From assembly GCA_026400835.1 (NCBI GenBank), contig JAPLOA010000087.1, positions 62,001-126,000 of the forward strand: a DNA stretch of 64,000 nucleotides. The letters run 5' to 3'. The DNA is from Planctomycetales bacterium (GTDB lineage Bacteria > Planctomycetota > Planctomycetia > Planctomycetales > Planctomycetaceae). The notes under the pieces are model-generated. The model worked only from the letters and a program-made list of their open reading frames with translations. It ran no database searches and had not been told where the DNA came from. Position 1 is the stretch's first letter; every line of letters begins with the position of its first letter. Shown piece after piece: positions 19,745-29,662 of the stretch. Both the position numbers and the translations under genes were made by a program.

Positions 19745-20094
19745 GTCATCTTCCGGTGATTATTCTATGCGCGGCCACGATTGAGGCTCACTTCTTAAAG
19801 GTATCCCGCGAACACCCGGCCTCAATTCACACCATGCAGAGAATAAAATGCTCTGTTTTACCGGGTTTATGGTAGCGAATTCCGCGACGTGATCGTCACA
19901 TTTTTTTCAGGTTTGGTCGATCCGCCGTTGCGGGCAATTTGTTTCCCAGCCAAATTGCGGCGCCATTCTCCAGGGAAATTGCATCCATCTCGCTCCACGA
20001 GATGTGCGTTTCCCGGCGCGGGGCATGAGGAATACGTTGGTATACGTTATCCTGCCGACTGCCCAATGACTCGTTCAGCAAAGTGATACTGCTC
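19745..20094. other. divergent spacer between nadE and a large membrane protein gene
   Basis: These 350 bp between divergently transcribed genes hold their promoters. I see no gene, terminator or repeat. Confidence 0.4.
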
Positions 20095-22251
20095 ATGTTT
20101 CCCCGTCGAATCTGGAACGCCTTGATCATGATCGTGGTGTGCGTCGTGCTGACACTCATCATCGGATTGAGTTCGTTCTCAATCCGAGACTGGCAGTTCT
20201 GGATATGTCTGGGCGCATCCATGAGCGGGGCCGTCGGTCTTTTTAGGTTATGGCCCGGAACAAATGAAGCCGACCCGGAAGTGGCCCAGCTGAGATCCCG
20301 ATTGTCTGAAGATCAAACTCGGCAACAGCAACAGACAGAAACCTTCGAGAAAGCACGAGCGTTGCTGCTGTCAGAACTGGAGATGAGAACTCAACGGCTG
20401 GAGGAGCGTGAACGAGATCTCGTCGCCAGATTTTCGAGATTTCATGAGTTTCTGGAGTATCCTGCAGAAGATCTGCATGCGTCCAAAGTTACCGGTGAAC
20501 TTCAGAAGCTTAGTGAGCAGGATCGTCAGGTTCACAAACTTCTGGAAGCCGAAGCGGAGCGTGTCTACGAGAAGATCCGTCGCAATGGCTACACGGTCGA
20601 AGGTCGAGTCGATGCACTGGCGATTCGTGATGACGCTCTGGATCTGATCAAACGAGTGGCTCGAATTTATAAGCCGGAGTGCGAGTATCCTCTGCTTGAA
20701 ACCAGTTTCGAACAATTAGCCCGCGCGGCCAGTCGAATTTGTCTGCATACACTTGTGCTGCTGGAACAATTGCCGGTGAATGTTCAGCAGTACAACATCA
20801 ACACATTATATGGGTACATTCGCAAAGCCGTTGTTGGCTACGGCGTGTACCAGAAGGCGACTCCGTGGCTCAGCTACCTGAGTCGTGGTATCTACGCAGG
20901 TCGTATGGTGGCGACAACAAATCCCGCGACGCTGGGAGCCTGGTGGCTGGCCACGGAACTCGGTAAACGCGGCGCGGCGATGGTGGTGGAGAACGTTGTG
21001 GACCGACAGGCGATCGCCGTATTGCACAACCTTGTGGCGATCGTTGGCGTGGAGGCGGCCGGCATTTATGGGACCGGGTTTCGACAACGCGATCCGGCGT
21101 GGATGCTGGGCACGGAACTCGTCGAACTAATTCACTCGTTCCCCGCGTCTGCGGAATGCCTGAAGTTTGGCCTGCAAAAGGTGACGGCACTGCCGATGAG
21201 GAGCGAGTACGATCGCATCTATCTGTATCGATGCCTCGCGAGTCACAAATCTCCAGGACTGCAATTGGCAGATTCCGCTATGCTGAGCCGAGATCAGCGT
21301 GAAGCCATCGCGCGGTCGCTTGAGCTGTTCTTCACGGAGCATATTCACGGAGCGAGTGAAGCCAACATCAAACGCTGGCGGGAGGGATTCGAACGACGCT
21401 TTGATCTGCGACTCAAGCTTGATACAGAAAAACGAGGAGTCAGTCTTACGAGGCAGCAGCAGGTGGAACAGGCTGTTGTTGCGTTGGCTCAGTTTTTGAA
21501 GTCGGCGCTGAATTTTGACGAACCGACTGTTGTGGCCACCTTGAAAACACTTCGGACTTTCACGTCGTTGCCGGATACTCAACGAGTGGCTTCTCTGCAG
21601 GGGCTCTCCTCGAAGGTGATCGAGAGTTCTTTCGAACCTCCGGAACTTGATCCCGCTTCGGATGTGACGAAGCTGTTCCTCCAGGATCTGGCCACCTGTG
21701 CTGCTGTGCCAGATCAGCCGGTGGACCATGTGGAGCAACTTGTTCGGGAAACGTGGAGCTATTTTCGCCAGACCTCTGCAGAAGCTCAGACCAGCCTTGA
21801 TGCGGCATGGAAGCAGAAACTTCGCTGGTCATGTCTGGATCAGACGACCGCCGATGATGTGTCTCCGGAGGCGGCGCGTGCGTTTTTCGCTGGCCGCAAC
21901 GAGCGCGAACGATTGGTGTTTGCCTACAGCGGTCTGTCGCGGCGAAGAGGCGAGACACTGCAACCGCTTCCAGGGCATTGGTTGTTCGGCGTTGAAGAGA
22001 CCGCAATGAAATCTCGACGAGCATTCGCAACGTCGGTCAACACAACTGAGGAAGTCGAATGGACCGCGAATGTGCCACTGACGGTTGAGCGAGTCTCCGG
22101 CATACTGCTGGATGATGCTGCGATCGCCAAAGGCCGATGGTCAGGGCCCGGCGAATCCGCTTCAGAAGACGGAACACTCATTATCTCCGGCAGCCTGCGA
22201 GGCGGAAGGTATCGCAGTTATTTTCGACCGTTGCTGGAATTCGGAGGTTAA
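20095..22251 (+). CDS. large membrane-anchored coiled-coil protein, function unknown
   Basis: This protein of about 718 residues has two N-terminal membrane helices (WNALIMIVVCVVLTLIIGL, then FWICLGASMSGAVGLF). A charged coiled coil follows at residues about 60-150 (repeated E, R, Q and L heptads). A long globular part comes next, with a weakly hydrophobic, glycine-rich centre (ATTNPATLGAWWLATELGKRG). That centre vaguely recalls membrane-associated YcjF/DUF697-type proteins, but I would not assign it there. No enzymatic motif is seen. The frame can also start at GTG 20083. It stands alone, divergent from nadE. Confidence 0.75.
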   Translation: MFPRRIWNALIMIVVCVVLTLIIGLSSFSIRDWQFWICLGASMSGAVGLFRLWPGTNEADPEVAQLRSRLSEDQTRQQQQTETFEKARALLLSELEMRTQRLEERERDLVARFSRFHEFLEYPAEDLHASKVTGELQKLSEQDRQVHKLLEAEAERVYEKIRRNGYTVEGRVDALAIRDDALDLIKRVARIYKPECEYPLLETSFEQLARAASRICLHTLVLLEQLPVNVQQYNINTLYGYIRKAVVGYGVYQKATPWLSYLSRGIYAGRMVATTNPATLGAWWLATELGKRGAAMVVENVVDRQAIAVLHNLVAIVGVEAAGIYGTGFRQRDPAWMLGTELVELIHSFPASAECLKFGLQKVTALPMRSEYDRIYLYRCLASHKSPGLQLADSAMLSRDQREAIARSLELFFTEHIHGASEANIKRWREGFERRFDLRLKLDTEKRGVSLTRQQQVEQAVVALAQFLKSALNFDEPTVVATLKTLRTFTSLPDTQRVASLQGLSSKVIESSFEPPELDPASDVTKLFLQDLATCAAVPDQPVDHVEQLVRETWSYFRQTSAEAQTSLDAAWKQKLRWSCLDQTTADDVSPEAARAFFAGRNERERLVFAYSGLSRRRGETLQPLPGHWLFGVEETAMKSRRAFATSVNTTEEVEWTANVPLTVERVSGILLDDAAIAKGRWSGPGESASEDGTLIISGSLRGGRYRSYFRPLLEFGG

Positions 22252-22326
22252 CGGCTTTGCGAAAAGACTTAGGCAGAACTGTCCGTTATCTCTCGCAACA
22301 CCGTTTCCACGCAGCAGACACCGCCA

Positions 22327-23511
22327 TCACAGTGGCGTCATCAGCCATGCGAACATCATTTGCGCGATCTGGTGATAGCCGACGGTGTTGGGATGAACTC
22401 CGTTGTTATCGGGATAGCCATCGACTGGATCAACATTCAGTTCAGTCGGAACGATTCTGATTTTCGGATCATTCTTCTTCGCGACATACTCCAGTTGACG
22501 CTGCACCAGTCGATGCTGAATCGCCTTCCAGCCTTTGCGAGTATAGCGATCTCCATAGTTGGCCTTGAAGGCTTCTTCACGAGCATTGGCCGGAGGCGTC
22601 AGGCAGAAACCAATTCTTGCTTCAGGAGCAGCTTCTCGAAGCGATGCCAGAACCAGGTCGGCTGACGCAAACGTCTGGTCGATATGAGCATTCATGGCTT
22701 TTAAGTCATTCGGAGGAGCACCAAAGCAGTCGTTGATACCCAGCAGCACAATGATCGCATCCGGTTTGTGTCCGGAAAAATGCGTCTCAAAGTATTTGCT
22801 GACGCTCAGAGTTGGTTTGCTTTGTTCATCCAGAAATACAAAAGGGCTGCTGCGTTTGCGGTACGTGCCGTCCGGTTCAGGTTCGTAATGTGTGGCAAAG
22901 CGATCCCATGTCCAGCCACCGTAGCCTTCGTGAGCAATCCCTTCAGCGACTCCCTCCGGGCGGTGAGTTCCCATCAGCTCCACGTTCGTGCCCGAAGCTT
23001 TCAGCAGCCGAGCGACCTCGGTCGGATAGGTCGAAGCGTGAGTCAGACTGTCGCCGACAATCAGCAAACGAAACGGCGCCTTTTCTGCGAGATCAGTTTT
23101 CGTTTGATTGCCGGCCGTCAAACTTCGCTGTGTGATGACGCGCAAGGATGTTTCGACGGTGGCGGGAGGATCGATCGGCGTGCCGTTGGCTGAGCGAGCA
23201 GTAATCATCAAACAATACTCACCAACGTCGGCTTCCTCTGGAGTAAATGTCCAATGTTCGGCAGTCGCGGTTCCTCTTTCACATTGCACTTCGAATCGAC
23301 AAGTTGCAGTGTCATCCGTCATGGCGACATTGCGAAACCAAAGTCGAAACTCAGTTCCAACGACAAGTGGTATCTCCGGTGGCAGCGTCAATTGCAGAGA
23401 GTTCACTCCGACGGCCGCGTTCGGCGATTCATCGGATAAAACTTCACAGATGGAAAAAAGAGTTCCACAGGCGAAATTAAGGAGGAACAATGACCGCAAC
23501 AGAACATTCAT
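22327..23511 (-). CDS. secreted SGNH/GDSL-type esterase
   Basis: The ATG at 23511 is preceded by GGAG at 8-nt spacing and gives a 394-residue protein with a clear signal peptide. Residues about 35-130 look like a beta-rich accessory domain. The SGNH catalytic domain follows: block I GDSLTHAS (nucleophile Ser), block II GYGGWTW, block III GIND and block V GVHPN with the catalytic His. It probably removes acetyl or other ester groups from extracellular polysaccharide, a frequent task in planctomycetes. The exact substrate is unknown. Confidence 0.88.
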   Translation of the reverse strand: MNVLLRSLFLLNFACGTLFSICEVLSDESPNAAVGVNSLQLTLPPEIPLVVGTEFRLWFRNVAMTDDTATCRFEVQCERGTATAEHWTFTPEEADVGEYCLMITARSANGTPIDPPATVETSLRVITQRSLTAGNQTKTDLAEKAPFRLLIVGDSLTHASTYPTEVARLLKASGTNVELMGTHRPEGVAEGIAHEGYGGWTWDRFATHYEPEPDGTYRKRSSPFVFLDEQSKPTLSVSKYFETHFSGHKPDAIIVLLGINDCFGAPPNDLKAMNAHIDQTFASADLVLASLREAAPEARIGFCLTPPANAREEAFKANYGDRYTRKGWKAIQHRLVQRQLEYVAKKNDPKIRIVPTELNVDPVDGYPDNNGVHPNTVGYHQIAQMMFAWLMTPL

Positions 23512-23689
23512 CTTGTGAGCTCCAGACCGACGCACTGATCAACAAACTTTTTAGCCGTCAAATCATCGGCCGTCAGTACTTAACGGGTCTGGAGAATGAT
23601 GGGGATTCGTTTCGCGTTTTGCGAGCGTCGCGACCTGCCATGCCTGCTGAGCAGGGGAAACGAAGTTCTGGCGATTCAATGATCGAAGC

Positions 23690-24913
23690 TCAGGGAGCCG
23701 ACAGTGCTGCCGCGATTCCCATTCCGCCGCCGATACAGAGAGAGGCCAGACAATTCTTTGAGCGTCCCTGAGCAATCTGCCACGCCAGATGAGTCAACAA
23801 GCGTGCTCCGGATGCAGCTAGTGGGTGACCAACCGCAATCGCCCCTCCGTGACCGTTCAACTGAATCGGGATCCCGGCCAGAATACCGGTGCTGACATCT
23901 GGTTGAGCCAGATTGACGCGAACCTCCAGTTGTCGCAGACAGGCGAGCACCTGCGCGGCAAAGGCTTCGTTAATTTCTATTCGATCAAAGTCCTGCAGAC
24001 TCTTGCCGAGCTGCCCCAGGAGTTTCCGAATCGCATGGACAGGCCCAAGACCCATCCTCTGCGGATCGCAGCCAGTGCTGGTGCCGGCTGTTAACTGCGC
24101 CATGGGTTTCCAGCCGTGCTTACGAGCCGCCTCCTCACTGGCCAACAAAAGCATCGCCGCGCCATCGTTAACTCCGGATGCATTTCCCGCCGTGATCGTT
24201 CCGGCTGGACCTGTGCCATCTGATTCGAACAGCGGCTTCAGGGCCGCCAACGACTGGCGATTCGCTTCTGGTCGCGGATGCTCATCCTGCACGCAGTCAT
24301 CCACCGCAACCAACTCTTCCGCAAACTTACCCTCCACCAGAGCCTTCGAATAAAGTCGTTGACTGCGTTCGGCCCACGCGTCCTGCTCACGGCGACTGAT
24401 CTTCATTTCCTCCGCGATGTCTTCCACAGTCTCTGCCATTGTGCGCTGACTAAAGCTGTCGATCAGGCCATCAGTAAGCATCGAATCCACAGCATGCTCG
24501 CTGATCTTTGATTCCGGCAGCGTTTCTCCCTTGCCCGGACGAGCCAGCAGAAAAGGTGACTGAGTCATCGATTCCGTGCCACCGACAAGAACAACCTGCG
24601 CATCGCCGGACTTGATCGCCTGAGCTCCCAAAAGAGCCGACTGCATACCGGAGCCGCACATCATGTTGATCGTGAAAGCGGTTGTCGTCATCGGAAGCTG
24701 AAGGCCGACTGCGATCTGTCGAGCGACGTTCATTCCCTGGCCGGCCGAAAGCACGTTTCCAATGATCACCTGATCGATCACGCTGCGATCCAGTCCCGCC
24801 AGCGCACCATTCCCGGCGGCGACGGCAAGCTCCACAGGACCTCGGTCCGCTAACGCTCCTCGGAATCGACCGAAGGGTGTTCGTTTTGCCGCAACGATAA
24901 AAACGCGTGACAT
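23690..24913 (-). CDS. acetyl-CoA C-acyltransferase (thiolase)
   Basis: This 407-residue thiolase-family enzyme carries the acyl-accepting cysteine C86 in NMMCGSGMQS. The other catalytic motifs are NEAFAAQ, GHPLAASGAR and the terminal CIGGGMG, so it should be active. It condenses or cleaves 3-oxoacyl-CoA in the cytosol, either as a biosynthetic acetoacetyl-CoA thiolase or in beta-oxidation. The full-length family size and start (MSRVFIVAAKRTPFG) fit. No other fatty-acid gene lies beside it. Confidence 0.93.
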   Translation of the reverse strand: MSRVFIVAAKRTPFGRFRGALADRGPVELAVAAGNGALAGLDRSVIDQVIIGNVLSAGQGMNVARQIAVGLQLPMTTTAFTINMMCGSGMQSALLGAQAIKSGDAQVVLVGGTESMTQSPFLLARPGKGETLPESKISEHAVDSMLTDGLIDSFSQRTMAETVEDIAEEMKISRREQDAWAERSQRLYSKALVEGKFAEELVAVDDCVQDEHPRPEANRQSLAALKPLFESDGTGPAGTITAGNASGVNDGAAMLLLASEEAARKHGWKPMAQLTAGTSTGCDPQRMGLGPVHAIRKLLGQLGKSLQDFDRIEINEAFAAQVLACLRQLEVRVNLAQPDVSTGILAGIPIQLNGHGGAIAVGHPLAASGARLLTHLAWQIAQGRSKNCLASLCIGGGMGIAAALSAP

Positions 24914-25046
24914 CAGAAGGAGCTTCTTTGTTTAAAAAATCGGGGAATCATCTCGTTTTGACGGCCTCCTGCATACACGTTTCCATCAGCCGCAGAGTCT
25001 GCGGATCCAACACAGACTCAGTGGGCCAACCGCCGCATGTCTGGAC

Positions 25047-26501
25047 TCAAACCTTGTCCGGAGTCGGAATCTCGAATCCCGGTCGGTTCGCATCCTTCAA
25101 CAGAGCGTTCGCTTCGACCGCATAGTCACCGACATGTGTCTCCGTTTTCGGATCAAATGTAATCCATGGTCCGACGGTGTATTCGGCCCCGTCTTCCGGA
25201 ATGCCAACGCCTGACTGGAGTGTGTCATGCAGTTTCAGAAAATGTTCAGCGGCATCCTTGTTATCGCCAAACTTACCCGCCTTCGCATTAAACGGGACCT
25301 TCTGACCCAGACGGTAGGAATTATTCATCAGATGGCCCAAAACACAGCCATAATGGGCGTCATAAACGTTGCCGTTCGCAAGTTCAGGCTTGCCTTCGCG
25401 ACAAGCCGCGACGAATGCAGCCCAGTTACCGCCCGGCGTAACCTTGCCCGGTGCGATGTCCAGCTTCTCTCCTTTCGAGCTGCCCGCGGGATAATAAAGA
25501 CCGCGAATGATCCTGCCGCCATCCTCGAAGTAATACTCATTCTCCACCTGGTGCTCATACTTCGGATAGTCAACATTTCGCACGTTGAAGAACACCTGCT
25601 GCCCGTTGGCGTATTCTGCAATTCCCATCATCGTGTTAGGAGTCTCCCCCTGGTCGTCCCATTTAAAGCGACCACCGATCGCCATCGCCTTCACAGGATG
25701 AGTCAGCTCCTTATCAAGAGCCCATCGCGCAATGTCCAGTTGATGAGTTCCCTGATTGTTGAGGTCACCGTTGCCTGTCTTCCAGAACCAGTGCCAGTTG
25801 TAGTGGACCAGGTTGCCATGGAACTCATCGATCACCGCCGGCCCACGCCAGAGATTCCAGTCGAGATTCTCAGGAGGAGCCGAGACAGGCTTGTGACCAA
25901 TACTGCCACGTTTCTTGCAGCAGTAACCGTAAGAGATCTTCAGCTTGCCAAATTTTCCCGCCTGAATGGCTTCATGAAGTCCGGCGATTTTGGCATCGCT
26001 GCGACTCTGGGTGCCATGCTGTATCACAACTCCATATTTTTCCTGAGCCGCAACCGCAATCCGACCTTCAGCCACATCATGGCTCATAGGCTTTTCGACA
26101 TAGACATGCTTGCCGGCCTGTGCTCCCCAGATCGTCATCAACGAGTGCCAGTGATTCGGAGTCGCGATGGAAATTGCATCCAGGTTCTTATCCTCCAGAG
26201 CTTCACGAACATCGGCGATCCCTTTGGCCTTGAAGTTCTCCTTGAGCCTTGACTGCAGACCGGTCATCGCTTTGGCGAGTACATTCCTGTCTGGATCGAC
26301 GATGTAGGCGATCTCAACATTCGGCTGATCCATCCAGCCTGCCAGATGGCTTTGACCACGACCGTTCAAGCCGACGACTGCAATTCTAAGACGATCATTG
26401 GCGCCCAGAATTTTTCCTGAGGCCTTCGTGCCTGTCAGCAAAAGAGACGCCCCGGCCGCCGTTGATGTCTGCAGGAATCCTCGACGAGTTACTCTGGCCA
26501 T
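25047..26501 (-). CDS. Tat-exported Gfo/Idh/MocA family oxidoreductase
   Basis: The ATG at 26501 follows a GGAG ribosome binding site and gives a 484-residue protein. The N-terminal twin-arginine signal is TRRGFLQTSTAAGASLLLTG. A Rossmann domain begins at LRIAVVGLNGRGQSHLAGW. The EKPMSHD motif marks the Gfo/Idh/MocA sugar dehydrogenase family, which in planctomycetes is often exported with bound NAD(P). It probably acts on a sugar or inositol derivative in the periplasm. The four residues upstream, read from a GTG, overlap the ribosome binding site and are unlikely to be translated. Confidence 0.9.
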   Translation of the reverse strand: MARVTRRGFLQTSTAAGASLLLTGTKASGKILGANDRLRIAVVGLNGRGQSHLAGWMDQPNVEIAYIVDPDRNVLAKAMTGLQSRLKENFKAKGIADVREALEDKNLDAISIATPNHWHSLMTIWGAQAGKHVYVEKPMSHDVAEGRIAVAAQEKYGVVIQHGTQSRSDAKIAGLHEAIQAGKFGKLKISYGYCCKKRGSIGHKPVSAPPENLDWNLWRGPAVIDEFHGNLVHYNWHWFWKTGNGDLNNQGTHQLDIARWALDKELTHPVKAMAIGGRFKWDDQGETPNTMMGIAEYANGQQVFFNVRNVDYPKYEHQVENEYYFEDGGRIIRGLYYPAGSSKGEKLDIAPGKVTPGGNWAAFVAACREGKPELANGNVYDAHYGCVLGHLMNNSYRLGQKVPFNAKAGKFGDNKDAAEHFLKLHDTLQSGVGIPEDGAEYTVGPWITFDPKTETHVGDYAVEANALLKDANRPGFEIPTPDKV

Positions 26502-26702
26502 CGCTGTCTCCACTCATGCATGAAAGTTCAGGAGTCTGTAAAAACCGCAGCTGCCGGATGGTGCCACTTCCGCAGTGTAATTCGTACGCGGACATCTGTT
26601 CAATCGACACAGAGCAGACCTGTCCAGGGGCATCGACCAAATCCTCTGTCGTGTGGGCCTCAGCCCGCTTCACCTGCATCTTGTGACGTACTCACCAGCT
26701 AC

Positions 26703-26738
26703 GCCCCCGTGCCTGCCCCCGCCCCCGTGCCTGCCCCC
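26703..26738. repeat. perfect tandem duplication of an 18-bp C-rich unit
   Basis: GCCCCCGTGCCTGCCCCC occurs twice head to tail. It lies in the 269-bp spacer between the E2 gene (stop at 26771) and the oxidoreductase start. It looks like a short, strongly skewed REP-type element or slippage product; no gene covers it. Confidence 0.7.
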
Positions 26739-26770
26739 AGAGTCTGCCACGAGCATTTCTGGAATTAAAT

Positions 26771-28138
26771 CTACGATCCCAGAAAAATCAATCGCGCGGC
26801 GGGATTCGCAATCGCGTTCACGAGCGTCTGCAGGAATCGCGAGGCTGGTGCGCCGTCGATGGCCCGGTGATCAAAGGTCAGGCTCAGAGTCATGATCTGA
26901 CGCACTTCGATGCGTCCATCTTCAGCCACCACGGGTTCTCGACGAATTGCCCCCAATCCTAGAATCGCCGTCTCCGGAAGATTAATGACGGGAGTAAAAG
27001 CATCAATCCCAAATGCTCCGAGGTTTGTAATTGTGAAAACGGCCCCCTGCATTTCCGATGTCGACAACTTTCCATCGCGAGCCTTCTGGATGACTCGTGC
27101 AGATTCAACGGCAAGACTCATCAGACTTTGGCTGGAGACGTTCCGAATCACCGGCACGATCAGCCCTTCCGGAGTGTCAACGGCCAGACCAATGTGAATC
27201 TGATCTGGATTTGGCTGAACAATGTCGGCCCCCTCCCAACGGCTGGCGAGCAGCGGGAACTGAGTCAATGTTTCTGCCAATAGCTTCGCGATGATATCGT
27301 GGATCGCTGGCACCGGTTTTTGTGCGGTCGCTTTGAACTGCTCTCGCAAACTCACAAGATTTGACGCGTCTACTCGACTGGTAATCGTCACGGGAACTGT
27401 CTGACGAGCGCTTTGTGACAGACGCTCGGCGATGATTTTCCGACGCCCCGTCACTGCGATGCGGCGACCAGCAGTAGCAGCAGAAGCCTGCGCGAGCACG
27501 TCACGCTCCCGAATTCGTTCCTCACGACCACTGCCGTTCACATTCGTCAGATCAACCCCCATCTGCTTTGCCGCGCGCCTCGCGCGGGGAGTCGCGATGA
27601 TTCGTCCGTCGGACTGCTCCGACGGTGAACTTGTCCTGAGACTCGCTGCGGCTCGTTGCACGTCGTCTTCGGTAATCCGACCATTGCTGCCGGTACCCTT
27701 GATCGAGGCCAGAGCAACATCTAACTGACGAGCTAAACGACGGACGGACGGTGCTGCCGCGGGGACCACGACTTGCGTGTCAACAGATACAATGTCAGCA
27801 ATCCGACTTAGTTCTGCTCTCGTCGCCGGGATGTCCGCCGCCGGAACTTTGAGCTGTGTTGAGCCCGGCTGCAGTGGATTTGCCAGAGTTTCACCCGGGG
27901 CCAGAAGGTAACCGACGATTGCTCCAACCTTCAGCACATCACCGGGCTTCGGACCATTGACGGTGATTGCGAGAACACCTTCGTCAACCGCTTCGATTTC
28001 CTGAAGAGCTTTCTCGCCTTCCAGTTCGAACAGGATGTCGCCTCGACGGATAGTATCTCCGGCTTCTTTTCTCCAGCCAGCGAAGGTTCCCTCTTCCATG
28101 GACCAGCCAAGTCGAGGAATCGAAATTTCAAATGGCAT
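26771..28138 (-). CDS. 2-oxoacid dehydrogenase E2 (dihydrolipoamide acyltransferase)
   Basis: The ATG at 28138 follows GGAAG and gives 455 residues. An N-terminal lipoyl domain (1-78) has the lipoylated lysine K43 in EGEKALQ. Two peripheral E1/E3-binding domains follow, at about 126-166 and 180-217. The C-terminal acyltransferase domain (from about 225) carries FDHRAIDGA. It would form the core of a pyruvate or branched-chain dehydrogenase complex. No E1 or E3 gene is adjacent, and the lipoyl motif is not the common ETDKA form. Confidence 0.9.
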   Translation of the reverse strand: MPFEISIPRLGWSMEEGTFAGWRKEAGDTIRRGDILFELEGEKALQEIEAVDEGVLAITVNGPKPGDVLKVGAIVGYLLAPGETLANPLQPGSTQLKVPAADIPATRAELSRIADIVSVDTQVVVPAAAPSVRRLARQLDVALASIKGTGSNGRITEDDVQRAAASLRTSSPSEQSDGRIIATPRARRAAKQMGVDLTNVNGSGREERIRERDVLAQASAATAGRRIAVTGRRKIIAERLSQSARQTVPVTITSRVDASNLVSLREQFKATAQKPVPAIHDIIAKLLAETLTQFPLLASRWEGADIVQPNPDQIHIGLAVDTPEGLIVPVIRNVSSQSLMSLAVESARVIQKARDGKLSTSEMQGAVFTITNLGAFGIDAFTPVINLPETAILGLGAIRREPVVAEDGRIEVRQIMTLSLTFDHRAIDGAPASRFLQTLVNAIANPAARLIFLGS

Positions 28139-28471
28139 ACTGTTTCTTCCGTTGACAACTTGTTCCGTTGAAGACGATCTATTGACGGTCTCGTAACTCA
28201 GACATGACGGTAACCCATACACGACGGGAGCTCAAGAATGCGCGAAACTCAGGCATGCCCGTAAATCATCGAGGCAGGCTGTCACTTCCTGCAGCCTCGA
28301 TTCTGCCCTGAAGATACCTCAAAAACGTCCGACTTTGCCCCGGACTCCCGGTGAACTCCCGTTAGATTCTGAAATCATCGCGATTGTCGCGGGATTGAGT
28401 TAACCTTAATGGAAAACTGCGGAGAGAAAACCAAGCCTTTTTCTGCGGTATTTTCGAATTCGGAGCTTCCC

Positions 28472-29383
28472 GTGACTGATCCATCTACAACTTCTCAGCC
28501 GAGCTGGATCCGCGGATGGCTCCTGGCGGCTGGTGTCTACAACCTCGCATGGGGTGCTGCGAACATCATCTGGCCGAATGCCTTGTTCGATTTTGCCGGG
28601 GCAAAAAGGGTGAATTACCCTGAGATCTGGCAGTGTGTGGGGATGATCGTGGGTGTTTACGGGATCGGCTATGCCATCGCCGCCGGAGATTCGCGTCGGC
28701 ATTGGCCAATCGTGCTGGTTGGTTTGCTGGGAAAAATCTTTGGGCCAATCGGTTTTGCGTGGTCACTTTGGAACGGCGTCTTTCCTCCTCTCTTCGGTGT
28801 GACGCTGTTGACAAACGACCTACTCTGGTGGATCCCCTTCGTATTGATTCTGAAGGATGCGGCAAAGTTCCACGGTTTCAGTAGCAGCATCAACAGACGG
28901 TTTGTCATGGAGTCGAATATCTCTGCGACGCCCGAAATGGTGTTCCAGTTCCATGAAAGCCCCGGCGCCTTGACGCATCTCATTCCCCCGTGGGAGAACA
29001 TGAAGGCCGTCGAGTCGTCCGGTTCTCTTCAGCCCGGGGCACGCGTTGTTTTGCAGGGAAACGTCGGGCCTGTACCTGTTCGCTGGGTGGCAATGCACAC
29101 GGAGTATCGATACCCCACGATGTTCGCGGATCGTCAGGAATCCGGGCCATTTGCCTTCTGGTACCACCGCCATTTCTGCCTCGAAAACTCACGCGGCGGA
29201 ACCTTGCTGCGAGACGAAGTCGAGTATCGAGCCCCATTCGGATTCCTGGGCATGCTGTTCGGTGACTGGATCATTCGCCGCAAACTGCAGAACATGTTTG
29301 AATACCGGCACGCGACAACTCGCCGACTGGTGGAATCAGGGGAATGGCGTCATGTCGCGACCGGTCTGATTGCTACGGCGTAG
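28472..29383 (+). CDS. membrane domain-SRPBCC fusion protein
   Basis: About 303 residues long. The N-terminal half has four membrane segments, including WLLAAGVYNLAWGAANIIWP, a GMIVGVYGIGYAIA stretch and an LLTNDLLWWIPFVLIL helix. The C-terminal half (from about residue 145) is a START/SRPBCC ligand-binding domain (ESNISATPEMVFQFHESPG...), with a final helix before the C-terminus. SRPBCC domains bind hydrophobic ligands; here the fold would be tethered to the inner membrane. I prefer the GTG at 28472, which has CGGAG upstream. An ATG at 28409 in the same frame is possible. Confidence 0.78.
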   Translation: MTDPSTTSQPSWIRGWLLAAGVYNLAWGAANIIWPNALFDFAGAKRVNYPEIWQCVGMIVGVYGIGYAIAAGDSRRHWPIVLVGLLGKIFGPIGFAWSLWNGVFPPLFGVTLLTNDLLWWIPFVLILKDAAKFHGFSSSINRRFVMESNISATPEMVFQFHESPGALTHLIPPWENMKAVESSGSLQPGARVVLQGNVGPVPVRWVAMHTEYRYPTMFADRQESGPFAFWYHRHFCLENSRGGTLLRDEVEYRAPFGFLGMLFGDWIIRRKLQNMFEYRHATTRRLVESGEWRHVATGLIATA

Positions 29384-29662
29384 AAAGCCGGAACTTGTTG
29401 TGACGGACAATCGCGTTGCGTGCGGCGGATGAGCACGATTCTTCGATGGAACTGTCGCGGAAATTGAGTGTTCGCAACAGTCGCACATGGGGCATTATTC
29501 GACTATGCTTCTCGCGTGGGGCTCCATGTTGATTTCGGAGGATTCGGACGTGAACGTTCCTCGGAAAGTGCAAGGCACAGGCCCCTGAAGAGTGTAGATC
29601 AGAGTTTCGTGTCGCTGCCAGCGGACGAACTCTTCATGATTGCCGGGAAATGCAGCAGTTCA

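Noticed and set aside
23490-23771. Plus-strand frame of 93 codons preceded by a perfect AAGGAGG ribosome binding site
   Set aside because: It starts inside the signal-peptide end of the SGNH esterase gene on the other strand and runs into the thiolase gene. The protein sequence has no family character, so the ribosome binding site is probably coincidental.
25227-26252. Plus-strand frame of 341 codons
   Set aside because: Antisense shadow of the Gfo/Idh/MocA gene.
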